Below, one piece after another: positions 55,720-64,000 of a stretch of DNA of 64,000 nucleotides. Origin of the DNA: Woeseia sp034521225 (GTDB taxonomy: Bacteria > Pseudomonadota > Gammaproteobacteria > Steroidobacterales > Woeseiaceae); assembly GCA_034521225.1 (NCBI GenBank), contig JAXHMR010000012.1:1-64000 (forward strand), given 5' to 3'. The notes under the pieces are model-generated. The model worked only from the letters and a program-made list of their open reading frames with translations. It made no database searches and was not told where the DNA came from. The translations under genes and the position numbers were made by a program. Position 1 is the first letter of the stretch, and every line of letters starts with the position of its first letter.

Positions 55720-58359
55720 TCAATAACCCCATCGTTTCATATACCGCACGCCGAATTCCGTGGGCCGATTGACATAGGCGTTCTGGTGGTGCGCGCGGCC
55801 TTCCACGGTCTGCGCGGCGGCCCATAGATACTGGCCGCTGCCGATCGTGTACCACGCGCGCTCGTCGGTGAGATTGTTGACGAAAACGTCGAATTGCCAA
55901 TCCTCGCCCACGATCCCGGCGCGCAGGTCGCCGATCGTGTAGCCGGGGTTCTCGAACTGGGCGTTTGGTTCATCCACGGGTGACAACGGCTCGAGCCGGT
56001 TGAGGCTGTCCCCCGTCGTCGACCACTGCGTACGCACGAACATCTCGGTCGCCCCCAGCAGGCGCGTCGGCTGACGATACTCGATCCACGCCGAGGCCTT
56101 GTAGGCCGGGACGAGCGGCAGCCGCATACCCTTGGTCAGGTTCGGAACGTCGTCGCCGTCCAGGTCGTGCGCCGTATCCGTCTCGGCCTCCATGTCCTCG
56201 AAGTTCAGGCCGAACATCCAGTTCTCGTTGGGCGAGTAGTCGAGCTCGACGTTGATGCCCTGAATGTGTGCCTCACCGAGGTTGCCGATAACCGACTGCC
56301 ATGGCTGCCCGCAAACGCCCGGCACCGAACGACTCGGATCCGTCTCGCCCGTATCGGGATCGACGCACGGAACCTGTGATGGATCGATAACCTGGAGCTG
56401 GTAATCCTCCCACAGCATGTAATACGCGGTCAGGTTGAACCGGCCCTTGCCATCGGCAAAGTATGACTTGTAACCCACCTCGTAGTTGTTCATGAGGTCG
56501 GACTCGTACGAAGTCGGGAAGAAAGGCTCACCCCGGCTGCGGTTTACGCCCCCCTGGCGCATACCCTGCGAGTACAGCCCATATAACATCCGGTCGCGGT
56601 CGAACTGGTAACTCAGGCCGACCTTGGGAATGAACTGCGTTTCCTCACCCGTCCTCCCGGGCGGTCGCAGGTCGTTCGCCAGGCGATACTCGCGATCACT
56701 GCCGCCGGCCGGCTCGCCCTCGTCGAAGTGAACCCGGCCCGGATGATTGACGCCATAGTAGTTCGTGTTGCTTCGATCGAAGTAACGCCCCCCTAAAGTC
56801 AGGTCCAGATGATCGTTGATGTGCCAGGTCGCCTCGCCGAATACCGCCTTCTGCTCCCAGTCGGTATGGTGCAGTGAAAGCCAGCTTTCGGTCATATCGC
56901 TGAAATCCTTCGACCAGTACCACTCCCAGAAGTCTCGTGAAACGGAGTCGGCATAGAGATTATCTGCCCCCAGTACGTCCCTGCCGCCCGTTGTCGGTAT
57001 CGCAAACGCATCAGAATACGAATCCTTGCTTTCCTCGTAGTAGGCACCGACGATCCAGTCGAAAAGCTCGCCCTCGTCTTGCAGCCGCACTTCAAACGTC
57101 AGCTTGTCGTCGTTACTGGGACTATAGGAAGCGTTGAAAGAATCGGCGTCCACCGTCGGCCCCGTGCAATAAACCGGCCACCAGACGATGTTTCCCGTTT
57201 CCGGGTTTGCCCAGTAATACGGATAGTCGGCCGGCGTGTAGGCCGAATCATGACAATACCCGGCCGTCCAGTAATGAACATAGGTGGTGACGTCGTCAAC
57301 GCTAAGAACTTCACGATCGAAATAGGACACGGCCGCTACCAGCTGGGCAAACTCCATGTCGCCCTCGAGCTGCAGCGAAGCCATATTGAACTCTTCGTCG
57401 CGGAAATTATCGTGGAAACGGACGACCTCAAGATCGCCCACGAAGGGATCCATGGCGTTGCCCGCGCCCTGTTCGGATTTCTGGTAATGATACGAGGCAG
57501 TCGTCGCCCACCTGTCGTTCATCTCCCAACGCAGGTGCATCCGACCGCCCTGCACCTCGTTCTCGTTCCAGTTCTTTTCGACGACCGCGGCATTGTCCAA
57601 TGTACCGAATCCGGCCGGTGCGCGGTTGTCGATCACGCCGTCCCCGTCGCGGTCGGTCAGCCCATGCCAGTCGGCAGTTCGACCGAATACGTTATCGATA
57701 AATCCGCCGTCGCGATCCTGGAACCCGACAACACGCAACGCCAGCCGGTCTTCGACCAACGGGATATTGAACACAAGCGAACCGCGGTAACTCGGATCGC
57801 TTTCGTCACCCGCCCGAACCTCGCCGTCGAATACCGCTTCGAACGTATTCAGGACCGGCTGATTCGTGATGATCCGCATCGTGCCAGCCTGTGCGTCCGA
57901 GCCGTACAATGTACCCTGCGGGCCGGACAGCGCCTCGATGCGCGCGATGTCAACGGCACGAATCGTCGGTTGTGAACCGGTCTGCGTGATAGAGATTTCG
58001 TCGAGATAAACGGACGAGGTGGACTGCCCGATGTAGCCACCGCCCGTGATCGCGCCGCGGAAGACGACCGTGCTCGAACTACCGCCGTAGGAAACGACGT
58101 TGATAGACGGCACGAAACGCGAATAGTCCTCCATGGACTTGGCGCCCATCGCGGTCAGCGATTCCTGTGTGATCGCCTGGATGGCCGACGGGATGTCCTG
58201 CGCAGACTTGCTGCGTTTCGTCGCTGTGACGATGATCTCTTCGAGTGCGTGCTCTCGGTCCGCTTCTTGTTCTTGTGCGATCGCAGTGTGCCCTGGATAG
58301 AGCGCTGCTGTGACTGCGGCGGTTACCGGTGTGATGATCTGCCGGGACGTCGCTCTCAT
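55720..58359 (-). CDS. TonB-dependent outer-membrane receptor
   Basis: An intact 879-residue protein. Signal peptide MRATSRQIITPVTAAVTAAL...AIA, TonB box EEIIVTATKRSKSAQDIPSA, and a plug domain with VYLDEISITQTGSQPTIRAV then DIARIEALSGPQGTLYGSDA and GTMRIITNQP. The beta-barrel ends YVNRPTEFGVRYMKRWGY with terminal aromatic. It lacks a clear siderophore signature and belongs to the large group (often near hydrolases) that takes up organic molecules. The neighbours (metallohydrolase, flavin oxidase) fit uptake and breakdown of a common substrate, which is inference. Start codon ATG 58359 follows the GGGGGAA-like site upstream. Confidence 0.9.
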   Translation of the reverse strand: MRATSRQIITPVTAAVTAALYPGHTAIAQEQEADREHALEEIIVTATKRSKSAQDIPSAIQAITQESLTAMGAKSMEDYSRFVPSINVVSYGGSSSTVVFRGAITGGGYIGQSTSSVYLDEISITQTGSQPTIRAVDIARIEALSGPQGTLYGSDAQAGTMRIITNQPVLNTFEAVFDGEVRAGDESDPSYRGSLVFNIPLVEDRLALRVVGFQDRDGGFIDNVFGRTADWHGLTDRDGDGVIDNRAPAGFGTLDNAAVVEKNWNENEVQGGRMHLRWEMNDRWATTASYHYQKSEQGAGNAMDPFVGDLEVVRFHDNFRDEEFNMASLQLEGDMEFAQLVAAVSYFDREVLSVDDVTTYVHYWTAGYCHDSAYTPADYPYYWANPETGNIVWWPVYCTGPTVDADSFNASYSPSNDDKLTFEVRLQDEGELFDWIVGAYYEESKDSYSDAFAIPTTGGRDVLGADNLYADSVSRDFWEWYWSKDFSDMTESWLSLHHTDWEQKAVFGEATWHINDHLDLTLGGRYFDRSNTNYYGVNHPGRVHFDEGEPAGGSDREYRLANDLRPPGRTGEETQFIPKVGLSYQFDRDRMLYGLYSQGMRQGGVNRSRGEPFFPTSYESDLMNNYEVGYKSYFADGKGRFNLTAYYMLWEDYQLQVIDPSQVPCVDPDTGETDPSRSVPGVCGQPWQSVIGNLGEAHIQGINVELDYSPNENWMFGLNFEDMEAETDTAHDLDGDDVPNLTKGMRLPLVPAYKASAWIEYRQPTRLLGATEMFVRTQWSTTGDSLNRLEPLSPVDEPNAQFENPGYTIGDLRAGIVGEDWQFDVFVNNLTDERAWYTIGSGQYLWAAAQTVEGRAHHQNAYVNRPTEFGVRYMKRWGY

Positions 58360-58478
58360 TCCCCCTCCTATGGATTGCCCATATTTATCTTTAGATACCT
58401 CAGCGCCGCGTCAATTGCATACTGCCGTGTAGGTTAGGAAACGAAGACGGGCGTGGCTGGCTCCCCCGGTACTCAGAT

Positions 58479-58729
58479 ATGGACTCCTCGGCGGTGGAGG
58501 AGTTTGTAGCTCTGAAGAGAGAAATCAACCAAATGCGGAAGGAGCGAGATTTTTTGCGCGAAGCGGCAACGTTCTTCGCGAACGACCGGACCAGAAATAC
58601 CGGATCGTCAGTCGTTGCCGCGAGGCTTACCCGATACCCCTGATGTGCCGATGTCTCAGCGTGTCACCGAGCGGTTACCACGGCTGGCGCGAGACTTCGC
58701 GGCCGGTGAGCGGTACACAAGGTGCGTGA
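58479..58729 (+). mobile_element. IS3-family fragment (orfA end and orfB start)
   Basis: One frame gives VEEFVALKREINQMRKERDF then LREAATFFA, typical of the end of IS3 orfA. The next gives KYRIVSRCREAYPIPLMCRC then LSVSPSGYHGWRE, the start of orfB, ending in a stop at 58729. The rest is absent. It differs from the IS3 copies at 31 and 34 kb. Confidence 0.75.
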
Positions 58730-58871
58730 CCGATATAACGTATACAAACCGACAATGAGGCGAAAAACGGAAGCACTCATGCAGAAGAAATCGAATTTAG
58801 CTCAACCCGTCCGTGGTAACGGGATAAAACCCACGCCTTGGCCCAGGATGTGGCGTTATCCTACGGCGCCT

Positions 58872-60289
58872 TTACTCCCGAATCTTTACAAATACCGGAT
58901 TTGAATAGAACCAGAGATCTGACCAAGGATTTTCATCGGACGGGTCATTTTCTGGTTCCAATTCATTTGTATTGGTGCCACGAACACGTATGTAAATGGG
59001 CCCACTGACGCTGAGTGTGTGACTCATTTTGAGGAATTCCCCGTCCCTTCGCCAATCGATAGCCGCAAATCTCCTGACAACCGCGGTCGATTCGTTAGTG
59101 TCAAGCGTCCGGTCCTCACTTGGCCCCGTAACATGGCCAACGATCAGATCGATTCGTGCCACCTCAGGGCTGTCACCATTGTGGTTGGTGCCAAGCGGAT
59201 CCAAGGCCCGAATGCGTACTTCAATTTCGCCGTGTGTTGATAAAGTGACAGTGTTCCCAATCTGCGCCGATCCGGAGCCACCATTGATATCCGTCACATC
59301 GACATAAAGTTCAGCGATGAGATCACCGGTGGTGACGAAAATCCTGCCGCGGCGCAGGGCTTCCAGAATCGATGCGTGATCCTTTTTGGCATGAACATAG
59401 GTCTTTGAATACTCGCCGGGCCAAAAGTCGACGTCATCTTCCGTATAATGAATATGAGAATCAGAGTTGGCGGTAATCCACCAGCGCCGTCCTTCGCCCA
59501 GCATTGAATCCCAGAATCCACCGAGCTTTGCAGTCATCTGGTCGAAGCCACCCATCGTCGGGTGCCCAAAATACCAACCGCGCGGCCAATCGCGCGAGGC
59601 GGGACCGACGCTCAAGGGTCCCGCCTGGTGGCCGGGTGCACCTTCCATGCCGACAGCCACGTCCGGTGCCGCGTCATTCCAGTTACGCAGTTCGTGCGGC
59701 TCGGTTTCCCCGTATTCGCCGAGTCCCGGTGCCGACCGGGCAGGATGATGCGCGATCACCACCGGCTTTTCGGCGAGCCCGTCCATGACCTGCAAAGCTT
59801 CGATCATCTTCTCTTCCTGATCGCGCTCCCGGATTTCCTCCTCGGTCTTTATTTCGTATTTGTCGAAGCGTGATTCCAGTTCGCGCAATACGTTCGATTC
59901 ATCATGGGTGTGAGGTACAATGATACTCGAGTGGTCTGCCGCAGGAGTATTCAACTCCAGACCGTAAAACTGAATCACTTCTGGCACGGCAGCACGGGAC
60001 AGCTGCAGTTCCGGGTACGCCTGTTCGAAATTGATTTTGCTGTGGTCCGGGCCACCGTGATCGGTAGCCACTTTCCAGGAGAGTCCAAAATGCCTCGCCA
60101 TCAGCGCGTTCATCGGGATCGGATAGATGCCCACGTCATCATGCTGTAACGGCTGTGGACATGATGGTCGCCCGCAAGCCAACGCTCTTGTGAGTCTTCT
60201 CTTTCCGTACTCTGCACCGAACATGCAGACAGAAAGATTGAGATGCCGGCGAAGATCGTGGCACGCTCGAACCGTTGGCAAATATGCAT
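58872..60289 (-). pseudogene. CehA/McbA-like PHP metallohydrolase lipoprotein, single frameshift
   Basis: From ATG 60289 the minus strand encodes a lipoprotein signal (MHICQRFERATIFAGISIFL then SACS, lipobox LSAC) and the PHP metal motif GDHHVHSRYS. A one-base deletion near 60143 (AGCAT where AGCCAT would restore HSRYSHDDVG) shifts the frame. The rest is open to 58872: IYPIPMNALMARHFGLSWKV, VATDHGGPDHSKIN, VIAHHPARSAPGLGEYGETE, DVAVGMEGAPGHQAG and RWWITANSDSHIHYTEDDVD, all metal-binding segments of the family. The long frame starting at 60332 has a meaningless first 60 residues. Probably a phosphoesterase or carbamate/ester hydrolase; the substrate is unknown. The deletion may be a consensus error. 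Confidence 0.8.
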
Positions 60290-60489
60290 TCGACGCTCCT
60301 GAAAGCGATTGTCCGGCAGCGCCGCTGGACATTATCCGGTCTAAGTATTTTCGTCAACGCTCCGAATCTGCACGATTGTAAGTGGAAGTCATACTGCAGT
60401 AGTCTCTGCCAGTTACCAATTTGCAGCCCGAATAGGAATTCGTACGTGACAGAGCGAATACAATGATACGCAAGCATCGTCAGCTTGGT
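60290..60489. promoter_or_regulatory. Divergent promoter region
   Basis: A 200-bp gap separates the start of the lipoprotein metallohydrolase (minus) from the Tat-exported flavoprotein (plus). It has to hold both promoters. I cannot assign -35/-10 boxes with certainty and see no perfect operator palindrome. Shared control is plausible. Confidence 0.4.
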
Positions 60490-62466
60490 ATGAATCGTGA
60501 CATCACCCGTCGCGACTTTCTCAACGGCAGCCGTATCGCGGTGGCGGGATCGTTGCTGGCGCAGCCGCTGTCACAGGCGCTGGCAGCAGCAGCACCCGTA
60601 CGAAGTGCACAAGATTTCCCCGGTTACTATCCGCCGTCCCGCGATGGATTGCGAGGCAGTCACACCGGATCGTTCGAGGTGGCGCACCAATTGCGGGACG
60701 GAGCGCGCTTCGACGATCCCTCGACATCGACGGATACCGGTGAGATCTACGACCTGGTCGTGGTCGGCGGAGGCCTCAGCGGGCTTGCTGCTGCACATTT
60801 CTTTCGCAAGGAAACGGACTCTGAGGCACGCATTCTTATTATCGAGAATCACGATGACTTCGGCGGCCATGCCAAGCGCAACGAGTTCGAGTACAAGGGC
60901 CGAACCCTGGTCGATCTGGGCGGCGCCGAATATATCGAGGCCCCCTGGCGATATCCTGATTCGGCACGAAGTCTGCTACAGGATATTGGAATCGATGTCG
61001 GCCTTGCACCCAAGGTGTTCGATCACGAACTTTACCCCTCGCTCGGTATGCAGTGCGGCGTGTTTTTCGACCGGAAAACCTTCGGTCAGGACAAGCTGGT
61101 TGCTGGTGATCCAGATATTGCCCTGAGCGATCAACAGTACGCCTATGTAACCTTGCCGGCGGAATTGGAAAAATCCGTTGGTGCCCCCCGAGCGGTCCGC
61201 GCCTTCCTGGACAAATCACCGTTGTCAGCCGCCGCCCGGCGTGAGGTCTTCGAACTTTTCTGCGAAAACAAGGATTACCTCCACGGCAAGTCACACCTAG
61301 AAAAACTGAATCTGATTCAATCCATTTCCTATCGTCACTACCTGCAGAAGTACGCCGGCGTCAGTGCCGAAGTCGTCGATTTCTTTTGGATGTGGCACGG
61401 CGGATACATGGGGATAGGGACGGATCTATGGCCGGCCCTTTCTGCATTTAGGTTCGGCTTGCCCGGCGGTACGGGCCTTGGCCTGGGCGAGGCAATAGAA
61501 CGCAACGACGCGATGAGCGAGCACAGCTACCGGGAAGATTTCCATTTCCCAGATGGCAACGCATCGATAGCTCGTCTGCTGGTCCGAAACATGATACCGG
61601 CGGTAGCATCCGGCAACTCGATGCACGACATTGTATCGGCGAAGTTCGACTACGGCGAGTTGGACCGGTCGGATTCGCCGGTGCGTATTCGCCTGAATGC
61701 AACTGCAGTGCACGTGCGTCACCTGGGCGAGCCCGATACGGCAAAACAGGTCGAAGTGACTTATGTTCGCGATGGCGTTGCGAGTCGCGTGCGCGGCCGC
61801 CACTGTGTAATGGCCTGCTACCATGCCATCGTCCCGCATTTGTGCCAGGAAATTCCCGCAGGGCAACGAGAAGCACTCGGAAAAACGATCCGTACACCGC
61901 TGGTGTCGACTTCGGTTCTCGTGGATAACTGGAGGGCATTCCGTGAGCTTGGAATTTTTGCCGCGTACTGTCCCGGCAGCTACTTTTGCGATGTGCGCCT
62001 TACCTATCCGCTGCAGTTCGCTGACTACGAGGCACCAAGGTCTCCTGACGAACCTACCACGGTTCATCTGTATCGCGTCCCGGTATCCGGCGAGGGCAGC
62101 GGCATCGAGCAGTTCAGGGCCGGCCGTTACGAATTGCTCGGCACGCCGTTTGCCACATTCGAGCAAAAAATTCGCGAGCAACTGGGCGCGATGCTGGCTG
62201 AAGGCGGCTTTGATCCGGCGCGTGACATCAAAGGCATTTCGGTCAACCGCTGGCCGCATGGCTATGCCGTAGGCTACGATTACCAGAGTGGCGAGTTGAA
62301 TTGGTTCGGCAACACTTGGCCGGAGGATCACAAGCTGTGGCTCCGGGGCAGGCAGCGGTTTGGCCGCATTGCGATAGCAAACTCAGATGCCGGGGCAAGC
62401 GCAATGACTGAAAGTGCGATCGAGCAGGGTTACCGCGCAACGCGGGACTTGCTGCACGACAGCTGA
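60490..62466 (+). CDS. Tat-exported spermidine dehydrogenase-like flavoprotein
   Basis: A 658-residue protein from ATG 60490 (MNRDITRRDFLNGSRIAVAG), a twin-arginine signal RRDFL with Ala-rich cleavage region QALAAAAP. The FAD-binding Rossmann motif is IYDLVVVGGGLSGLAAAHFF, followed by ILIIENHDDFGGHAKRNEFE and VDLGGAEYIEAP. The overall layout (DDFGGHAKRNEF, GLGLGEAIERNDAM, SVNRWPHGYAVGYDY, IANSDAGASAMTESAIEQGY) matches spermidine dehydrogenases/FAD-dependent amine oxidases of the SpdH type. It would oxidise a polyamine-like substrate in the periplasm; substrate identity is inference. An earlier ATG at 60463 is possible but spoils the Tat start. Divergent from the metallohydrolase. Confidence 0.8.
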   Translation: MNRDITRRDFLNGSRIAVAGSLLAQPLSQALAAAAPVRSAQDFPGYYPPSRDGLRGSHTGSFEVAHQLRDGARFDDPSTSTDTGEIYDLVVVGGGLSGLAAAHFFRKETDSEARILIIENHDDFGGHAKRNEFEYKGRTLVDLGGAEYIEAPWRYPDSARSLLQDIGIDVGLAPKVFDHELYPSLGMQCGVFFDRKTFGQDKLVAGDPDIALSDQQYAYVTLPAELEKSVGAPRAVRAFLDKSPLSAAARREVFELFCENKDYLHGKSHLEKLNLIQSISYRHYLQKYAGVSAEVVDFFWMWHGGYMGIGTDLWPALSAFRFGLPGGTGLGLGEAIERNDAMSEHSYREDFHFPDGNASIARLLVRNMIPAVASGNSMHDIVSAKFDYGELDRSDSPVRIRLNATAVHVRHLGEPDTAKQVEVTYVRDGVASRVRGRHCVMACYHAIVPHLCQEIPAGQREALGKTIRTPLVSTSVLVDNWRAFRELGIFAAYCPGSYFCDVRLTYPLQFADYEAPRSPDEPTTVHLYRVPVSGEGSGIEQFRAGRYELLGTPFATFEQKIREQLGAMLAEGGFDPARDIKGISVNRWPHGYAVGYDYQSGELNWFGNTWPEDHKLWLRGRQRFGRIAIANSDAGASAMTESAIEQGYRATRDLLHDS

Positions 62467-62738
62467 GCCTCGGGGGCATCCCCGGTACCCGCTCAGGCCC
62501 CCTATCCGGCGGTCTCGCTTCCGATACTGTGTATTGCGCGATACGCCTCTTCAATTGCCGATTCGGTTTGTGGCTTGTATCCCGCCATTACAATCCCGGG
62601 ACATGAGCAAGGTGGAGCTGAATGCCCTGAACGGTCGGCTCGGCAAGCTTGTCCTCGACGATCAAGTTCTCGTCGGTACATCGAAAAGCGGATTGCAACG
62701 ACCGAACAACGCCGACATCCCGAACCTGAAAGCCGAGT

Positions 62739-63197
62739 CTACTGATCGTCCGGGATTTCCGAGTAGTGTAAATTAACAACCTTCCAGTCGTCGCCGATCT
62801 TTTGCCAGACCTCGGACTCGAATGCCCTCGCCACGGAGACGTTACCGTCCGGTGCACGTAACCGGTAGTCGACGAAATAGCTGGCAACGGCGACGTCGCC
62901 GCTGGGCATCATCTGCACCTGAACATCCGATAGCTCGTTTTTCTCCACTTCACCACCGGCCTCGACCATTTCTGCCCACTCTTCGTGGTAGGCAGACAGA
63001 TCCTGCCGGGCACCATAGAAGTACACCATCGCGTCGGCGGCATAGTGATCGAAATATGCATCTACGTCGTTGCCGGCGTACGCCTCGTTGAACGCCTTGA
63101 TCGCCGTCCGTGCCTCCGCTTGTACCGCGTCGTGATCCTCGGCCATTGCCGGAACCGAGATCAGTACCGTAACGAGGCCAGTCAATATGCTTTTCAT
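62739..63197 (-). CDS. Secreted SnoaL-like (DUF4440-type) protein
   Basis: A 152-residue protein from ATG 63197, with signal peptide MKSILTGLVTVLISVPAMA. The mature part is an NTF2-like fold: AIKAFNEAYAGNDVDAYFDH, YAADAMVYFYGARQDLSAYH, VQMMPSGDVAVASYFVDYRL and FESEVWQKIGDDWKVVNLHY then SEIP. Such proteins bind or isomerise small hydrophobic molecules, but most have no known role. Ribosome-binding site AGGGAG is 9-10 bp upstream. The longer frame to 63746 is an artefact. It ends near a small plus-strand frame at 62603 that I do not call. Confidence 0.85.
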   Translation of the reverse strand: MKSILTGLVTVLISVPAMAEDHDAVQAEARTAIKAFNEAYAGNDVDAYFDHYAADAMVYFYGARQDLSAYHEEWAEMVEAGGEVEKNELSDVQVQMMPSGDVAVASYFVDYRLRAPDGNVSVARAFESEVWQKIGDDWKVVNLHYSEIPDDQ

Positions 63198-63289
63198 GGG
63201 GCGAGCTCCCTTTTCGTGTTTCGCTCCGACGGCTTGTCGCTGATTCCTGGCCAGCATACCGGAATTTCCGTCCAGGCGTGAGCAAGCAA

Positions 63290-63309
63290 GGCCTGCCACA
63301 GGGCAGGCC
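63290..63309. repeat. Perfect 8-bp stem hairpin
   Basis: GGCCTGCC, loop ACAG, GGCAGGCC. It lies about 90 bp upstream of the secreted SnoaL-like gene and 170 bp upstream of the kinase gene. There is no T-run, so it is not a terminator; it may be a regulatory dyad or nothing. Confidence 0.5.
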
Positions 63310-63481
63310 CTCGTATCCGCAACGAGTGCGTTCATAATGTGCGCAACGACTTCCATCACCACGATGTTCGTATATCGTTGTATGTGCCCGGACGTTGGCG
63401 GAGATGGCTCCGGCATTCGTTGACGGTTCATGAGTGGCTGCAGTGGTAAGATAGACGGCGATAGGCAAACCGGGAAAATAG

Positions 63482-64000
63482 TTGGACAAGTCCCTGCTGG
63501 AATCTCGTTACACGCCTGCTGCAATGAAAGCGCTTGAGAACTTTGCGGTCGAACCGGAAGAAATCCAGCTTGTTTCGTTTTCCGAGAACGTGACCTATCG
63601 AGTCGCAGACTACCGTAGCCATACCGATTACGTTCTCCGGCTACACCGGCCCGGCTACAATTCCATAGGGGCACTCGAGTCGGAACGTATATGGACCGGT
63701 GCGTTGAGGGAGGCAGGCATTCCTGCTCCGGAACCGTTGCTGACACAGCAGGGACAGCATTTTGTGCTTATTGATATCCCTGGATCGGGCGAGCAACGGT
63801 GCGCCGGCATGACGAAGTGGGCCGACGGCATACCGCTCAGTGACTACCTGAGATCGAATTGCTGTGGCGACGAGAGAATTCGGATATTTCGCAGGATCGG
63901 GGAGCTCGCCGCTGCGATGCACAACCATGCTACAGGCTGGCCAGAGCCACCAGGCTTTACACGGCGCCGGCTCGATATTGACGGTCTGCTGGGAGACGCA
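63482..64000 (+). CDS. APH-fold phosphotransferase, N-terminal part (runs off the window)
   Basis: From TTG 63482 (after an in-frame stop at 63479) the frame is open to the window end: FAVEPEEIQLVSFSENVTYR, VLRLHRPGYNSIGALESERI (the ATP-binding lysine is Arg in VLRLHR, as in many homoserine-kinase/choline-kinase-like members), then AGIPAPEPLLTQQGQHFVLI and RRIGELAAAMHNHATGWPEP. This is the N-lobe of PF01636 kinases (SrkA, homoserine kinase II types). The catalytic loop HGDL would lie beyond the window. ATG 63524 is an alternative start but would cut into the N-lobe. Divergent from the SnoaL-like gene. Confidence 0.8.
   Translation, partial: MDKSLLESRYTPAAMKALENFAVEPEEIQLVSFSENVTYRVADYRSHTDYVLRLHRPGYNSIGALESERIWTGALREAGIPAPEPLLTQQGQHFVLIDIPGSGEQRCAGMTKWADGIPLSDYLRSNCCGDERIRIFRRIGELAAAMHNHATGWPEPPGFTRRRLDIDGLLGDA

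Noticed and set aside
62594..62767. A small plus-strand frame starting MSKVELNALNG
   Set aside because: Short, overlaps the end of the SnoaL-like gene, and has no recognisable family or ribosome-binding site.

Overview
The window reads as chromosome of a GC-rich gammaproteobacterium. Pointers are a GlyGly-CTERM surface protein, a TonB-dependent receptor, a TIGR02999-type ECF sigma factor beside a TPR serine/threonine kinase, and an RAQPRD integrative-conjugative-element protein. I cannot place it below class level with confidence.

Roughly 1-47 kb is a mobile-element graveyard. Three direct repeats of the 3' half of a proline tRNA (8701, 23187, 46486) look like attachment sites left by tandem integrative elements. 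The third is followed within about 110 bp by the first 26 codons of a tyrosine-integrase-like gene, and an RAQPRD remnant lies upstream of it at 40.7 kb. Between and around the repeats are an IS66 element, at least eight copies or fragments of one IS5-family element, two copies of one IS3-family element, an IS481-like element with perfect inverted repeats, internally deleted derivatives, and a truncated group II intron. Six toxin-antitoxin modules are present: a TacAT-type and a HigBA-type pair in ruins, plus intact HigBA, TacAT-type, PIN/DUF2281 and HipBA pairs. Most other cargo is broken by frameshifts or insertions: ECF sigma factor, kinase, giant surface protein, SelO, LysR, methyltransferase, amidohydrolase and MarR. 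An intact cytochrome P460 and a thioredoxin-like protein survive in a redox operon at 39-40.5 kb. A visibly AT-rich lipoprotein hydrolase at 45-46 kb appears to come from a Bacteroidota-like donor.

Roughly 47-64 kb is clean, GC-rich sequence with long intact genes: a dioxygenase-like protein, a flavodoxin-fold oxidoreductase, an M14 carboxypeptidase divergent from an S9 peptidase, a SnoaL-AraC fusion regulator, a TonB-dependent receptor, a PHP/CehA-type lipoprotein metallohydrolase (one frameshift), a Tat-exported spermidine-dehydrogenase-like flavoprotein, a secreted SnoaL-like protein and the start of an APH-fold kinase. Together this arm suggests uptake and periplasmic breakdown of peptides and small organic molecules. 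The sharp change in frameshift density near 47 kb is itself notable: it means either real decay confined to the tRNA-linked island or locally poor consensus in repeat-rich sequence.
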